Positions 36,073 to 46,466 are shown, counted from the stretch's first letter. The stretch is 64,000 nt of DNA from Anaerolineales bacterium (GCA_019637805.1 JAHBVB010000001.1:633875-697874), one strand, 5' to 3'. The notes: a model not told the origin generated them from the sequence alone. Numbers and translations are program-made.

Positions 36073-36953
36073 CGGCCCATCTGCTCGCGCACGGTTTGGT
36101 ACAGGTTCTCGGCGCGCAGCTCGCCCAGGGTATAGCAGGGCGCTTTGAGATGCTCGGCCAGCTGGTCGGCCAGGCCCTGGTCAAAGGCGGCGTGCTCCAT
36201 ATTGACCACCACGCTGCGGATCTCATCATTGGCGATCTGTTCCGCCAGGTGCTGCGCTTCTTTTTTGGGATCGCCCGGGCCAATCGAGACATTGCCGGCG
36301 CCGTCCGTCAGCAGGATCATCAGCGGCATCACGTCAGGATGCAGGCGTTTTTCGCGCGAGATGACTTCGTAGGCCAGCGCCAGGCCGGCCGACAGCGGCG
36401 TCTTGCCGCCCACCGGGATGTCAGCCAGGGCGCGCTGCGCCAGCTGTACCGAGTTGGTCGGCGGCAGGATCAGGTTGGCGCGGTCTTTCTGGAAGACGAT
36501 CAGCCCCACCCGGTCACGGCGCTGGTAAGCGTCGGTCAGCAGCGAGAGGATCGCGCCTTTGGTGGCCGCCATGCGTTCAGACACGGCCATGGACCAGGAA
36601 GCATCCACCACGAAGACCACCAGGTTGGCGGCGCGTTTGACGCGCACTTTGCGCTGCAGGTCCTGGCGCTGGATGGCGAAAGCCATCTGCTTGCGCTGCT
36701 CCTCGCGGGCCTGCTGGTGCGGGGCGGCGGCGCGGAAGGTGGCGTCGAAGGCGATGTCGCTCAGGTCGTTGCCGGCCGGGCGCGCCTGGATGTAGCGGCC
36801 GCGCTTGCGCTCCGTGTGGGTGCGCGAACGCCGACCGCTCTGGCGGCGGGTCATCTTGTCCAGCGGATTGTCGATCTTGCGGGGGGCGAAGGGCTGGCTG
36901 GCCTGCACTTGCTGGCCGCCATCCCACCAGCGGGCGTCATTGCCGCCGAACAC
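36069..36953 (-). CDS. VWA-domain chelatase subunit (ChlD/BchD-like), possibly the 3' half of a frameshift fusion
   Basis: The 294-residue frame contains the ChlD integrin/VWA domain: RAANLVVFVVDASWSMAVSERM (MIDAS motif DxSxS), GGKTPLSAGLALAYEV, and MILLTDGAGN, preceded by a basic linker (RRQSGRRSRTHTERKRGRYI). GTG at 36953 is the only usable start and has no good ribosome site; the same frame is open upstream to the A10 tract at the end of the ATPase gene. It is therefore probably expressed by -1 frameshifting from that gene or represents a split fused protein. It would act with the AAA+ subunit to drive Mg or Co insertion into a tetrapyrrole, with a ChlH/CobN subunit not present here. Confidence 0.85.
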   Translation of the reverse strand: MFGGNDARWWDGGQQVQASQPFAPRKIDNPLDKMTRRQSGRRSRTHTERKRGRYIQARPAGNDLSDIAFDATFRAAAPHQQAREEQRKQMAFAIQRQDLQRKVRVKRAANLVVFVVDASWSMAVSERMAATKGAILSLLTDAYQRRDRVGLIVFQKDRANLILPPTNSVQLAQRALADIPVGGKTPLSAGLALAYEVISREKRLHPDVMPLMILLTDGAGNVSIGPGDPKKEAQHLAEQIANDEIRSVVVNMEHAAFDQGLADQLAEHLKAPCYTLGELRAENLYQTVREQMGR

Positions 36954-37015
36954 GTCCTGCGGCGCGGGCTCTGTGCTGCGGTCGGTGGGCTCGGCTTCGC
37001 TAGCCTGCTGCTCGT

Positions 37016-38125
37016 CTAGTTTTTTTTTTGGTCTTGGGTCTGCTCTTCAGTCTCAGACTCTTCGCCTTCAGCGTCCATCTCGGCCTGGTTGGCGGCGTCC
37101 TTCTGCACTTCCGCAATGCGTTCCTGCAGTTCAGTGACGGTCATTTCAGCCTGGTAGAAGGGCCCGCGCTTGATGCGGTGCGGCAGGGCCAGCTCGGCGG
37201 CGATGGCAATGTCCAGATCGCTGATCGCCTTGCGGCTGTCGAAGGCGGCCTGAGCGCGGGCGGTCTTGAGGATCACCAGGTCGGCGCGGTGGCCGTCCAC
37301 CTGCAGGGAGGAGGTCAGAGCCGCGATCGAGATCAGGTCGCGCGAGCTGTAATCTACGCTGTCCACCAGGTTGCGGGCGGCCAGGATGCGCTCGGCGAGC
37401 TGTTGTTCTTTGGGTTCCCACTGCTTGTAAAAGGCTTCCGGTTTGCCTTCAAAGGCCAGGTTGCGCTGCATGATCTCCACGCGCTGGCGCGCATCCCGGA
37501 TGCCCTGCATTTCCACGGAGAGGGCAAAGCGGTCCAGCAGCTGCGGGCGCAGGTCGCCTTCCTCCGGGTTCATCGTGCCGATCAGGATGAAGCGCGCCGG
37601 GTGCACGAAGGAAATGCCCTCGCGTTCCACCGTGTTCACGCCCATCGCCGCCGAGTCCAGCAGCAGGTCGACCACGTGGTCGTCCAGCAGGTTGACTTCG
37701 TCGATGTAGAGCAGGCCGCGGTTGGCGGCGGCCAGCACGCCGGGTTCAAAGCGGCGCTCGCCTTTTTGGATGGCGCGTTCGATATCCAGGGTGCCCACCA
37801 CGCGGTCTTCGGTGGCGCTGACCGGCAGGTCGATGAAGCCGATCTTGCGTTTGGCCACGCGCAGTTCTTCGCCGGCGGCCTTGCGCTCCTTGACCCAGTC
37901 AGACCAGGATTCCGGGTTGTGGGGGTCGTCGTTGAAAGGCGAGTCGGCGAAGACGTCGATCTCCGGCAGCAGGGCGGCCAGGGCACGCGCCGCGGTGGAC
38001 TTGGCCGTGCCGCGTTCGCCGCGGATCAGCACGCCGCCGATGCGCAGATCCACGGCATTCAAGATCAAGGAGCGCTTCAGGCGCTCCTGGCCGACAATCG
38101 CGGTAAAGGGGTAAATCATTCGCAT
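37016..38125 (-). CDS. AAA+ ATPase subunit of magnesium/cobalt chelatase (ChlI/BchI-like)
   Basis: The 369-residue protein has the ChlI sequence IYPFTAIVGQERLKRSLILNAVD, Walker A IRGERGTAKSTAARALAALLP, Walker B LLYIDEVNLLDDHVVDLLLD, and GTMNPEEGDLRPQLLDRF with the arginine finger region. The final 30 residues are acidic (AEGEESETEEQTQDQ) and end in KKN-stop on a run of ten A bases. ATG at 38125 or 38119 can start it; neither has a clear ribosome site. It forms hexameric rings with the VWA subunit. It is divergently transcribed from rpsA. Confidence 0.93.
   Translation of the reverse strand: MRMIYPFTAIVGQERLKRSLILNAVDLRIGGVLIRGERGTAKSTAARALAALLPEIDVFADSPFNDDPHNPESWSDWVKERKAAGEELRVAKRKIGFIDLPVSATEDRVVGTLDIERAIQKGERRFEPGVLAAANRGLLYIDEVNLLDDHVVDLLLDSAAMGVNTVEREGISFVHPARFILIGTMNPEEGDLRPQLLDRFALSVEMQGIRDARQRVEIMQRNLAFEGKPEAFYKQWEPKEQQLAERILAARNLVDSVDYSSRDLISIAALTSSLQVDGHRADLVILKTARAQAAFDSRKAISDLDIAIAAELALPHRIKRGPFYQAEMTVTELQERIAEVQKDAANQAEMDAEGEESETEEQTQDQKKN
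37019..37030 (-). other. Candidate -1 ribosomal frameshift site A AAA AAC TAG joining ChlI and ChlD
   Basis: On the minus strand the ATPase gene ends CAA AAA AAA AAC TAG (37030 down to 37016). A AAA AAC is a canonical X XXY YYZ slippery heptamer in the right phase and is followed at once by the stop. Slipping back one base continues CTA GAC GAG into the VWA frame, with no stop before the VWA domain. Fused ChlI-ChlD proteins are known in other bacteria. A miscounted A in the assembly would give the same picture. Confidence 0.7.
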
Positions 38126-38174
38126 AAGGCTATTTGGGCGTCAGTATGCACGCAAGAGTTAATGTTATCACAGG

Positions 38175-38203
38175 CTGGCATGCCAATCTTAAGCGGTTAT
38201 AAT
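38175..38203 (+). promoter_or_regulatory. rpsA promoter
   Basis: TATAAT (38198-38203) with CTGGCA (38175-38180) at 17-bp spacing, giving a leader of about 25 nt that contains CTGGAG before the rpsA ATG. Confidence 0.7.
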
Positions 38204-38237
38204 AGCGCCCATCTCGGATCCTGGAGTTAATACTTTA

Positions 38238-39662
38238 ATGGAGCAAAATCAGATCCCCCAGGAGGGGGAAGAAGCCATTGCGAATGACAGCAAGGCTGCA
38301 AGCCCGACAAATGAACTGACCATGGAGCAATTATTGCAGCAGGGGGACCTGAACTGGGACCTGCCCAAGTCTGGTGATGTGGTCACTGGCGTGATCGCCA
38401 GCGTAAATAACGATGAAATTATGGTCAGCATTGGGGCCAAGTCGGAGGGCGTAATCCCCTCGCGGGAAGTCCAACAACTCGGTGCAGAAGAGCGCGAGAA
38501 GCTGAAAGTCGGCGATGAGATCCAAGTCTATGTGGTCAGCGCCGACCTGAGCCGCGGCGCCATGCAGCTTTCTTACACGCGTTCAATGGAAGACGACGAC
38601 TGGGTGCAAGCTGAAGAGCTGCTCAAGTCGAAGGAAACTTATGAAGGCGACGTGATCGGCCACAACAAGGGCGGCCTGATCGTGCGCGTCGGCCGCCTGC
38701 GCGGCTTTGTGCCTGCCTCGCAGATCAGCCAGGTGCGCCGCATGCGCTACAAGGGCGACACGCCCGAACAGCGCTGGGGCGACATGGTGGGTGAATCGCT
38801 GGTGGGCCGCGTGATCGAAGTGGACCGTGAGCGCCGCCGCCTGATCCTTTCGGAGCGCGCCGCCGCTCAGGAAACGCGTGAAGCCCTCAAGGACCGCCTG
38901 CTCTCCGAGATCAAGGTGGGCGACACCCGCAAGGGTCGCGTCACCAGCATTGCAGATTTCGGCGCCTTTGTGAACATCAACGGCGCTGACGGCCTGGTGC
39001 ATCTCTCTGAATTGTCCTGGGAACGCGTGGACCACCCCAACAAGCTGCTCAAGGTGGGCGACGAGGTCGAGGTCAAAGTGATCAACATTGACCAGGAGCG
39101 CAAGCGCATTGGTTTGTCCATGCGTCAGCTGCAGTCCGACCCCTGGGACAAGCACGTGGACGGCTACAAAGTGGGCCAGTTGGTGCAGGGCACCATCACC
39201 CGCCTGGTGAAGTTTGGCGCCTTTGCCCGTCTGGATGAATATGTGGAAGGTCTGATCCACATCTCCGAATTGAGCGAAGACCGCGTGGAGCACCCCAAAG
39301 AGGTCGTCAAAGAAGGCGACCAGGTCACCCTGCGTGTCATTCGCATCGAGACCGACAACCGCCGCATCGGCCTCTCGCTGCGCAAGGTGAACTCCGCCCA
39401 GTTCAGCGACCAGGACTATGAAGCCGCCCTGGCCGAAGCCGGCCTGGACGCTGACGCAGGCAGCCCGGTGGCCGAAGCCGCGCCTGAGGCCGTAACCGAA
39501 GTGGAAGCAGCCACAGACGAAGCTCCTGCGGAGGAACCGGCGGCTGAAGCGCCGATCGAAGACACACCAGCGGAAGCCCCTGCGGAAGAGACACCCGCCG
39601 AGGCGCCCACTGAAGAAGCCGAAGAAACGGCGCAAGAAGCGGACGGCGACGACGCTGAGTAA
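38238..39662 (+). CDS. rpsA: 30S ribosomal protein S1
   Basis: The 474-residue protein contains four S1 RNA-binding repeats; the clearest are GRVTSIADFGAFVNINGADGLVHLSELSW and GTITRLVKFGAFARLDEYVEGLIHISELS. This four-repeat form is typical outside proteobacteria (which have six). The last 75 residues are an Ala/Glu/Pro-rich acidic tail (APAEEPAAEAPIED and similar). S1 helps unfold and position mRNA on the 30S subunit; in a genome with many leaderless starts its contribution may be gene-specific, which is inference. A strong terminator follows. Confidence 0.95.
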   Translation: MEQNQIPQEGEEAIANDSKAASPTNELTMEQLLQQGDLNWDLPKSGDVVTGVIASVNNDEIMVSIGAKSEGVIPSREVQQLGAEEREKLKVGDEIQVYVVSADLSRGAMQLSYTRSMEDDDWVQAEELLKSKETYEGDVIGHNKGGLIVRVGRLRGFVPASQISQVRRMRYKGDTPEQRWGDMVGESLVGRVIEVDRERRRLILSERAAAQETREALKDRLLSEIKVGDTRKGRVTSIADFGAFVNINGADGLVHLSELSWERVDHPNKLLKVGDEVEVKVINIDQERKRIGLSMRQLQSDPWDKHVDGYKVGQLVQGTITRLVKFGAFARLDEYVEGLIHISELSEDRVEHPKEVVKEGDQVTLRVIRIETDNRRIGLSLRKVNSAQFSDQDYEAALAEAGLDADAGSPVAEAAPEAVTEVEAATDEAPAEEPAAEAPIEDTPAEAPAEETPAEAPTEEAEETAQEADGDDAE

Positions 39663-39682
39663 ACCGGCACAACCTTTAAAGT

Positions 39683-39715
39683 AAAAAGAGCGTGGTTTCA
39701 CGCTCTTTTTTTATA
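39683..39715 (+). terminator. Intrinsic terminator after rpsA
   Basis: Twelve-bp stem AAAAAGAGCGTG/CACGCTCTTTTT (39683-39694 with 39699-39710), loop GTTT, followed by more T residues. Confidence 0.93.
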
Positions 39716-39798
39716 CAAATCACCCGATTGGGAGCCGATATAACCTCCGGGGAGTTGAAGCAAAAAAAGCAATCTTGACACTGAATAAAATGCGAGTT

Positions 39799-39854
39799 TG
39801 GTAGAATCAAACTGTTGTTGGCAATGCCGTGCTGACCCTCAGCGCGGCGTTTTT
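39799..39854 (+). promoter_or_regulatory. clpC promoter and terminator-like hairpin in its leader
   Basis: TGGTAGAAT (39799-39807) is a TGn-extended -10. In the leader, GCCGTGCTGA/TCAGCGCGGC (39826-39835 with 39839-39848; one G-U pair) forms a 10-bp hairpin followed by GTTTTT, the form of an intrinsic terminator, 22 nt before the start codon. No CIRCE or CtsR box was recognised. TTGACA at 39775-39780 is spaced 21 bp from the -10, too far for a normal -35. Confidence 0.55.
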
Positions 39855-39876
39855 CCAGCAAGAACGGAGATTGTAC

Positions 39877-42399
<2,523 letters not shown>

Positions 42400-42426
42400 T
42401 CCGATTAGAAAAGTAGGATAAAATAC

Positions 42427-42460
42427 CTGAGCGCCCAAGTGATTGGGCGCTCAGTCTTTC
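42427..42460 (+). terminator. Intrinsic terminator after clpC
   Basis: Perfect 12-bp stem CTGAGCGCCCAA/TTGGGCGCTCAG (42427-42438 with 42443-42454), loop GTGA, then TCTTTC. The T-run is short, so some readthrough into the following gene is possible. Confidence 0.75.
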
Positions 42461-42473
42461 GGGAAGAATTGCC

Positions 42474-43811
42474 ATGCACACAATCACCATCATCGGCGGC
42501 GGGGCCTCGGGCACGCTGCTGGCCATCCAACTTATCCGCCTCAGCCAGAAGCAGCCGCTCACCATCCACCTGGTGGAAAGCCGCCCGCAGCCCGGGCGCG
42601 GCGTCGCCTATTCCGCCGCCAGTCTGACCCACCGGCTGAATGTGCCGGCCGGCAAAATGAGCGCCTTTCCGCAGGAGCCGGAGCATTTCCACCGCTGGCT
42701 GCTCAGCCAGGGGCATGCGCTGGAGGCCGACGCCTTCGTGCCGCGCCGCTGGTACGGCGATTACCTGGCGGCCCTGCTGGAAGAAAGCCTGGCAGGCAAC
42801 GCCGCGGCGGTCACCTTGCAACTGCACCAGGACGAAGCCGTGGACGTCAGCCATGCGGCCGGCGGGCTGGTCGTGCAGCTGGCCTCCGGCCAACAACTGC
42901 CCTCAGACCAGGTCGTGCTGGCTTTTGGCAATTTCCTGCCGCCGTACCTGCGCGGCGGATCGCAAGAGTATCGCAGCCATCCCGGTTACCAGCACAATCC
43001 CTGGGACCCGCAACTGGTGGACAAGGTCCCGGCCGAAGCGCGCGTGCTGATCATCGGCATGGGCCTGACCGCAGTGGACACCATCCTCAGCCTGCACGAA
43101 GCCGGGCACCGCGGGCCGATCCAGGCCATCTCCACCCACGGCTGGGCGCCAGCCGTGCACGAGCTGGGGCACAGCTACCCCAGCTTTTCCGCCGAGCTGG
43201 CCGGCAAGACTTCCGTGCGGGAGCTGCTGCGCATCGTGCGCCGCCACCTGGTCCTGGCACAGCAAAATGGCAGCAACTGGCGGGCGGTGGTGGATGCCCT
43301 GCGCCCAGACACCCAAGCCCTCTGGCAGGCGTTGCCCGCCGCGGAGCAGCGCCGCTTTTTGCGCCACCTGCGCCGCCTCTGGGACGTGGCCCGCCACCGC
43401 CTGCCGGCCGAGTGCGCCGCCGTGCTCAGCGAGCTGGAAGCCGCTGGCCAGTTGCAGCGCCTCACCGGGCGCATCCAGGCCATCCAGGCCACTCCAGCCG
43501 GCCTGCAGGTCAGCTACCGCCAGCACGGCCAGCAGCACCAGCGCGAGGCAGACATCATCATCAACTGCACCGGCTCCGAGAGCCGCCTTGCGCGCCTGGA
43601 GCAGCCCCTGCTGCGCAACCTGCTCGCCCGCCGCCTCATCCGCCCCGACGCGCTCGGCCTCGGCTTGCAGGCCCAGCCAGACGGCTGGCTCGGCCCCGGG
43701 CTCTACACCCTCGGCACCGCCCTCAAGGGCATCCTCTGGGAATCAACCGCCATCCCGGAAATTCGCAGCCAGGCCCAGCACCTGGCCGCCCGCCTGCTGG
43801 CCGGCGAATAA
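42474..43811 (+). CDS. FAD/NAD(P)-binding protein
   Basis: The 445-residue protein opens with the dinucleotide-binding motif TITIIGGGASGTLLAIQLIR and GRGVAYSAASLTHRLNVPAGKMSAFP, typical of the FAD/NAD(P)-binding family related to HI0933 and DUF-type hydroxylases; a second nucleotide motif VLIIGMGLTAVDTILSLHEAGH is near residue 185. C-terminal INCTGSESR and LYTLGTALKGILWESTAIPEIR are also family-typical. The oxidised substrate is unknown. The gene ends in a bidirectional terminator. Confidence 0.85.
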   Translation: MHTITIIGGGASGTLLAIQLIRLSQKQPLTIHLVESRPQPGRGVAYSAASLTHRLNVPAGKMSAFPQEPEHFHRWLLSQGHALEADAFVPRRWYGDYLAALLEESLAGNAAAVTLQLHQDEAVDVSHAAGGLVVQLASGQQLPSDQVVLAFGNFLPPYLRGGSQEYRSHPGYQHNPWDPQLVDKVPAEARVLIIGMGLTAVDTILSLHEAGHRGPIQAISTHGWAPAVHELGHSYPSFSAELAGKTSVRELLRIVRRHLVLAQQNGSNWRAVVDALRPDTQALWQALPAAEQRRFLRHLRRLWDVARHRLPAECAAVLSELEAAGQLQRLTGRIQAIQATPAGLQVSYRQHGQQHQREADIIINCTGSESRLARLEQPLLRNLLARRLIRPDALGLGLQAQPDGWLGPGLYTLGTALKGILWESTAIPEIRSQAQHLAARLLAGE

Positions 43812-43840
43812 AAAAGCGCTCCTCAACAGGAGCGCTTTTT
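43811..43840. terminator. Bidirectional terminator
   Basis: Perfect 13-bp stem AAAAAGCGCTCCT/AGGAGCGCTTTTT (43811-43823 with 43828-43840), loop CAAC, between convergent genes. Confidence 0.93.
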
Positions 43841-44162
43841 ACGTCTTGGTGGGGGTGCGCCGCACCCGTTGGGCTTGGTACTCATGCCAAATCTGCAGCC
43901 CCACCTGCACAGTCAGGAAGCCGAAAAACCCAAAGCCCAGCAGGGGGAAGAAGACAGCCTCAACAATCAGGCCACGCAACAGCAGGCCCAGGCCGTCTGC
44001 CCAATCTTCACCGCGCAGCAGCAGGTCCGTCACCCCCACCATCGCCAACCCAAAGAAGACGATGAAGCAAACGCTATACACCACAAACATCTGGCGCGCT
44101 TGCAGATTCACCTGCCGCAAGTCGCCACGCAACGCATCAAACCAGAGTTTCACTCGGCGCAT
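43839..44162 (-). CDS. Two-helix membrane protein, unknown function
   Basis: The 107-residue protein has a short basic/amphipathic N-terminus (MRRVKLWFDALRGDL) and two hydrophobic segments (about residues 25-45 and 65-92) separated by a loop with LLRGEDWADG, ending in a basic tail. No family motif is seen. It overlaps the bidirectional terminator's right edge by its stop codon and lies downstream of the ArsR-VOC-SRPBCC genes with a gap of about 50 nt, so it may be the last gene of that transcript. Confidence 0.65.
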   Translation of the reverse strand: MRRVKLWFDALRGDLRQVNLQARQMFVVYSVCFIVFFGLAMVGVTDLLLRGEDWADGLGLLLRGLIVEAVFFPLLGFGFFGFLTVQVGLQIWHEYQAQRVRRTPTKT

Positions 44163-44211
44163 CGTCCCGTGACTATACAGGCCGCCGGGCCGCCCGTCAA
44201 CGCAGCCGCCC

Positions 44212-45126
44212 TTAGCCCTTCTTGCCCGGGCTGGCTTTCTTGCTCTTGGGCATAGCCCGGCTGGACAGGGTCTGGCCGGTCTTGCCCGTCAGGCTGCGCT
44301 CCAGCCGAATCAGCATGCCTTCCCAGCCGTGCGCCGTGCTGCGCTCGTAGCCGGGCCGGTCGCCAGACTGCGTCAGGCGCACCCGGCTGCCGCCCTCGGC
44401 TGGCTCAATCTCCACCGTCACCGTGCCCACATCCACGGCAAATTGCGGCATCGAGAAGGTGAATACCAGCCGCCGCGGCGGGTCAATCTCCACATACTCG
44501 CCCACCGCCGTATAAATCTTGTCCTGTGTCCGCCGGTGGATTGTCCACTCGCCCCCCACCTGCGTGTCCAGGGCGTAATCCCCCGGCACGCTCTGCGCCG
44601 AGGCCATCAGCCACTTGCAAGCCAGTTCCGGGTTGACCCAGGCCTCAAAGACCTGCTCCGGCGGGGCGGCGATGTGCCGCTCCACTGTCACAGAACGGGT
44701 CTCACCGTCATAGTCCCAGTATTCAAAAATCTGAATCAGGTTGCCGCAGGTGTCGTCCAGCAAGGCCCAGGTAATCGGCGCTCCGGCCCGAATCGGCTCC
44801 TGGGCAAACTGCACGCCCAGCTTCTTCAAGCGCTTGAATTCCTTCTTGATGTCCTCCACCTCAAAGGCCGCCGCAGCCACCTTGTGCGCGTAGCGCGCCT
44901 TTTGCAAATCTGTCTCGGCCCCAGCCAGAGCCGGGTTCAGCGCTTCCAGCACCAGTTCAGGGCCCTCTTTGTCCTGCGCGCAAACCAGGGCAATTTTCTT
45001 GCGCACCCCGTCCACATCCAGGGGATACAAGGTTTTCTTCACAAAGCCCAGCACCTCGGTATAGAAGCAAAAAGCCTTGTCCTGATCATCCACAATCACA
45101 GAAACTTGCCGAATTCGAATCACCAC
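44212..45126 (-). CDS. Fusion of VOC (glyoxalase-like) and SRPBCC/AHSA1 domains
   Basis: The 304-residue protein combines an N-terminal VOC domain (RIRQVSVIVDDQDKAFCFYTEVLGF, residues 1-135, ending GNLIQIFEYWDYDG) with a C-terminal AHSA1/SRPBCC domain (SVTVERHIAAPPEQVFEAWVNPELACKWL, residues 145-285). The tail is Lys-rich (PKSKKASPGKKG). VOC and AHSA1 genes usually sit side by side under an ArsR regulator; here they are one polypeptide. The GTG start lies 6 nt after the preceding stop with GAGGTGG overlapping it. Ligand unknown. Confidence 0.87.
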   Translation of the reverse strand: MVIRIRQVSVIVDDQDKAFCFYTEVLGFVKKTLYPLDVDGVRKKIALVCAQDKEGPELVLEALNPALAGAETDLQKARYAHKVAAAAFEVEDIKKEFKRLKKLGVQFAQEPIRAGAPITWALLDDTCGNLIQIFEYWDYDGETRSVTVERHIAAPPEQVFEAWVNPELACKWLMASAQSVPGDYALDTQVGGEWTIHRRTQDKIYTAVGEYVEIDPPRRLVFTFSMPQFAVDVGTVTVEIEPAEGGSRVRLTQSGDRPGYERSTAHGWEGMLIRLERSLTGKTGQTLSSRAMPKSKKASPGKKG

Positions 45127-45132
45127 GCCACC

Positions 45133-45537
45133 TCAAGCCAGGTTGATTTGCCAGGAGACGTCATATTTGTCCTGCACCCAGGCAAACTGGCGGCTAAAAC
45201 CATAGCTGTCCAGCGGCATCAAAATATGGCCAGCCTCAGTCAGCTTGGCAAACACGCTCTCAATCTCGGCTTCACTCTCGCACTGCACAAAAATCGAAAA
45301 GGCCGGCGTAAACGTAAAATGATGGTCCAGGCTGCTGTCCATAAAAATGTAGTCCAGCCCGCCCAGCCGCAGCACGCCGTTGCGCAGGGTGCCCTCCGGC
45401 TCCATCTCGCCCGCCCCAAAACGTTCCAGGTTGGCAATCTCTGCCTGGGCAAACACGGCCGCATAAAACTGCATGGCTTCTTCGGCCTTGCCGTGCTGGT
45501 CTCCCACAAACATCAAGAAAGGTGTGTACTTTTGCAT
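45133..45537 (-). CDS. VOC family protein (PhnB-like)
   Basis: The 134-residue protein begins MQKYTPFLMFVGDQHGKAEEAMQFYAAVF and contains PEGTLRNGVLRLGGLDYIFMDSS and FAWVQDKYDVSWQI, matching the PhnB/3-demethylubiquinone-methyltransferase-like VOC family, usually metal-binding or cryptic-ligand dimers. It starts 3 nt after the ArsR stop with GAGG upstream and ends 6 nt before the VOC-SRPBCC fusion, forming a three-gene operon. Confidence 0.88.
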   Translation of the reverse strand: MQKYTPFLMFVGDQHGKAEEAMQFYAAVFAQAEIANLERFGAGEMEPEGTLRNGVLRLGGLDYIFMDSSLDHHFTFTPAFSIFVQCESEAEIESVFAKLTEAGHILMPLDSYGFSRQFAWVQDKYDVSWQINLA

Positions 45538-45540
45538 TCG

Positions 45541-45870
45541 TCAATCCTCTTCAGCAAACAAAGTTTCCAGGGCGTCGAGCTGCTCGTTCCAAAAGCGCGT
45601 ATAGAACGCCAGCCATTGATTGGCCTGCTGCAGCGCCTGTGGCTGCAGGCGCACCAGGTGCACCCGGCCGCGCACCTGGCGCGCCACCAGGCCGGCCTCC
45701 TCCAGCACGCGCACGTGCTTGGCCGCCCCGGCCAGGCTCATCGCGTGCGGGGCGGCCAGGTCGCCCACGCTTCGCTGGCCGTCCGTTAGCTGGCACAGCA
45801 TCGCCCGCCGGGTGCTGTTGGACAAGGCGTAAAACACGCGGTCCAAAACAGGGGGAGTTTCATCAACCAT
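45541..45870 (-). CDS. ArsR-family winged-helix regulator
   Basis: The start is placed at 45870 (MVDETPPVLDRVFYALSN) because a -10 TATCCT ends 7 nt before it and the longer frame crosses that promoter. The 109-residue protein has NSTRRAMLCQLTDGQRSVGDLA, the recognition helix SLAGAAKHVRVLEEAGLVARQVRGRVHLVRL, and a C-terminal WNEQLDALETLF, the type that regulates SRPBCC/VOC operons. No metal-binding Cys pair is seen, so it is not a typical arsenic sensor. Likely binds the duplicated AACCATATGGTT-like sites at its own start. Confidence 0.9.
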   Translation of the reverse strand: MVDETPPVLDRVFYALSNSTRRAMLCQLTDGQRSVGDLAAPHAMSLAGAAKHVRVLEEAGLVARQVRGRVHLVRLQPQALQQANQWLAFYTRFWNEQLDALETLFAEED

Positions 45871-45919
45871 ATGGTTTAGGATACACGCCCGGCGCCCCAT
45901 TGTCAACCAAATAGTTTAG
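45863..45919 (-). promoter_or_regulatory. ArsR promoter with duplicated 17-bp operator
   Basis: Minus-strand TTGACA (45906-45901) and TATCCT (45883-45878) are spaced by 17 bp. Two 17-bp copies of a near-identical sequence (plus strand TCAACCATATGGTTTAG at 45863-45879 and TCAACCAAATAGTTTAG at 45903-45919) flank the promoter 40 bp apart, the first holding the palindrome AACCATATGGTT across the start codon. Two-site autorepression by the ArsR protein is the likely function. Confidence 0.78.
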
Positions 45920-45953
45920 TAATTTAAATAGCTTATCTGTTCTATTTTTGATG

Positions 45954-45959
45954 TACAAT
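45954..45959 (+). promoter_or_regulatory. Leaderless-type -10 of the DinB-like gene
   Basis: TACAAT preceded by TG, ending 7 nt before ATG 45967. It diverges from the ArsR promoter. Confidence 0.6.
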
Positions 45960-45966
45960 CAGCCCA

Positions 45967-46465
45967 ATGAACATGTTGGAGCGCTTCCTCGGGCACGACC
46001 TGGACAGCAGCCGCCAGCTGCTGGAGCTGTGCCTGACCCTCAGCGACGAGCAGTTGGACCGGCGTATCGACGCCGGTTGGGGCACCTTGCGCCTGACCTT
46101 CGAGCACATGATCGCGAATATTGAAGTGTGGAGCGACCTGATGCAGGAACACCCGCTGCGCACCGCCCCGCGGCCCAATTCAACCTTGGACCTGCTTTTC
46201 CGGGCTGGAGGCGGCTTACAGCGATTTCGCCGCTTTTGCCCTGCAGGCCGAGCGCGAAGGCCGCCTGGATCACCTGTTCACGGACGTGCTGGACCGCCCG
46301 CCGCAACAAAAGACGCTGGGCGGCGCCATCGGCCACCTGGTGACCCACAACATGCACCACCGCGCCGAGATCCAGCACATGCTGCACCGCGTGGGCTACC
46401 CCGGCCAAGTGCCGGAAGGCGACCTGATGGGCTGGGACATGCGCCAACAGGTCACGGGAGACTAG
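45967..46465 (+). pseudogene. DinB-family protein gene with a frameshift
   Basis: The first 78 codons read as a DinB-like four-helix protein (MNMLERFLGHDLDSSRQLLEL, metal-type His in TFEHMIANIEVW). After about 46200 the frame loses sense, while the +1 frame gives the missing C-terminus (LEAAYSDFAAFALQ, then HLVTHNMHHRAEIQHMLHRVGYPG with the second and third DinB His) and ends at TAG 46463-46465, one base before radA. Removing one G from the GGG at 46202-46204 restores a single 165-codon frame. It is either a genuine recent pseudogene or a sequencing error. Confidence 0.85.
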
Positions 46466-46466
46466 C

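Noticed and set aside
39775-39780. TTGACA as the clpC -35
   Set aside because: Spacing to the TAGAAT -10 is 21 bp; the extended TGn -10 is a better explanation.
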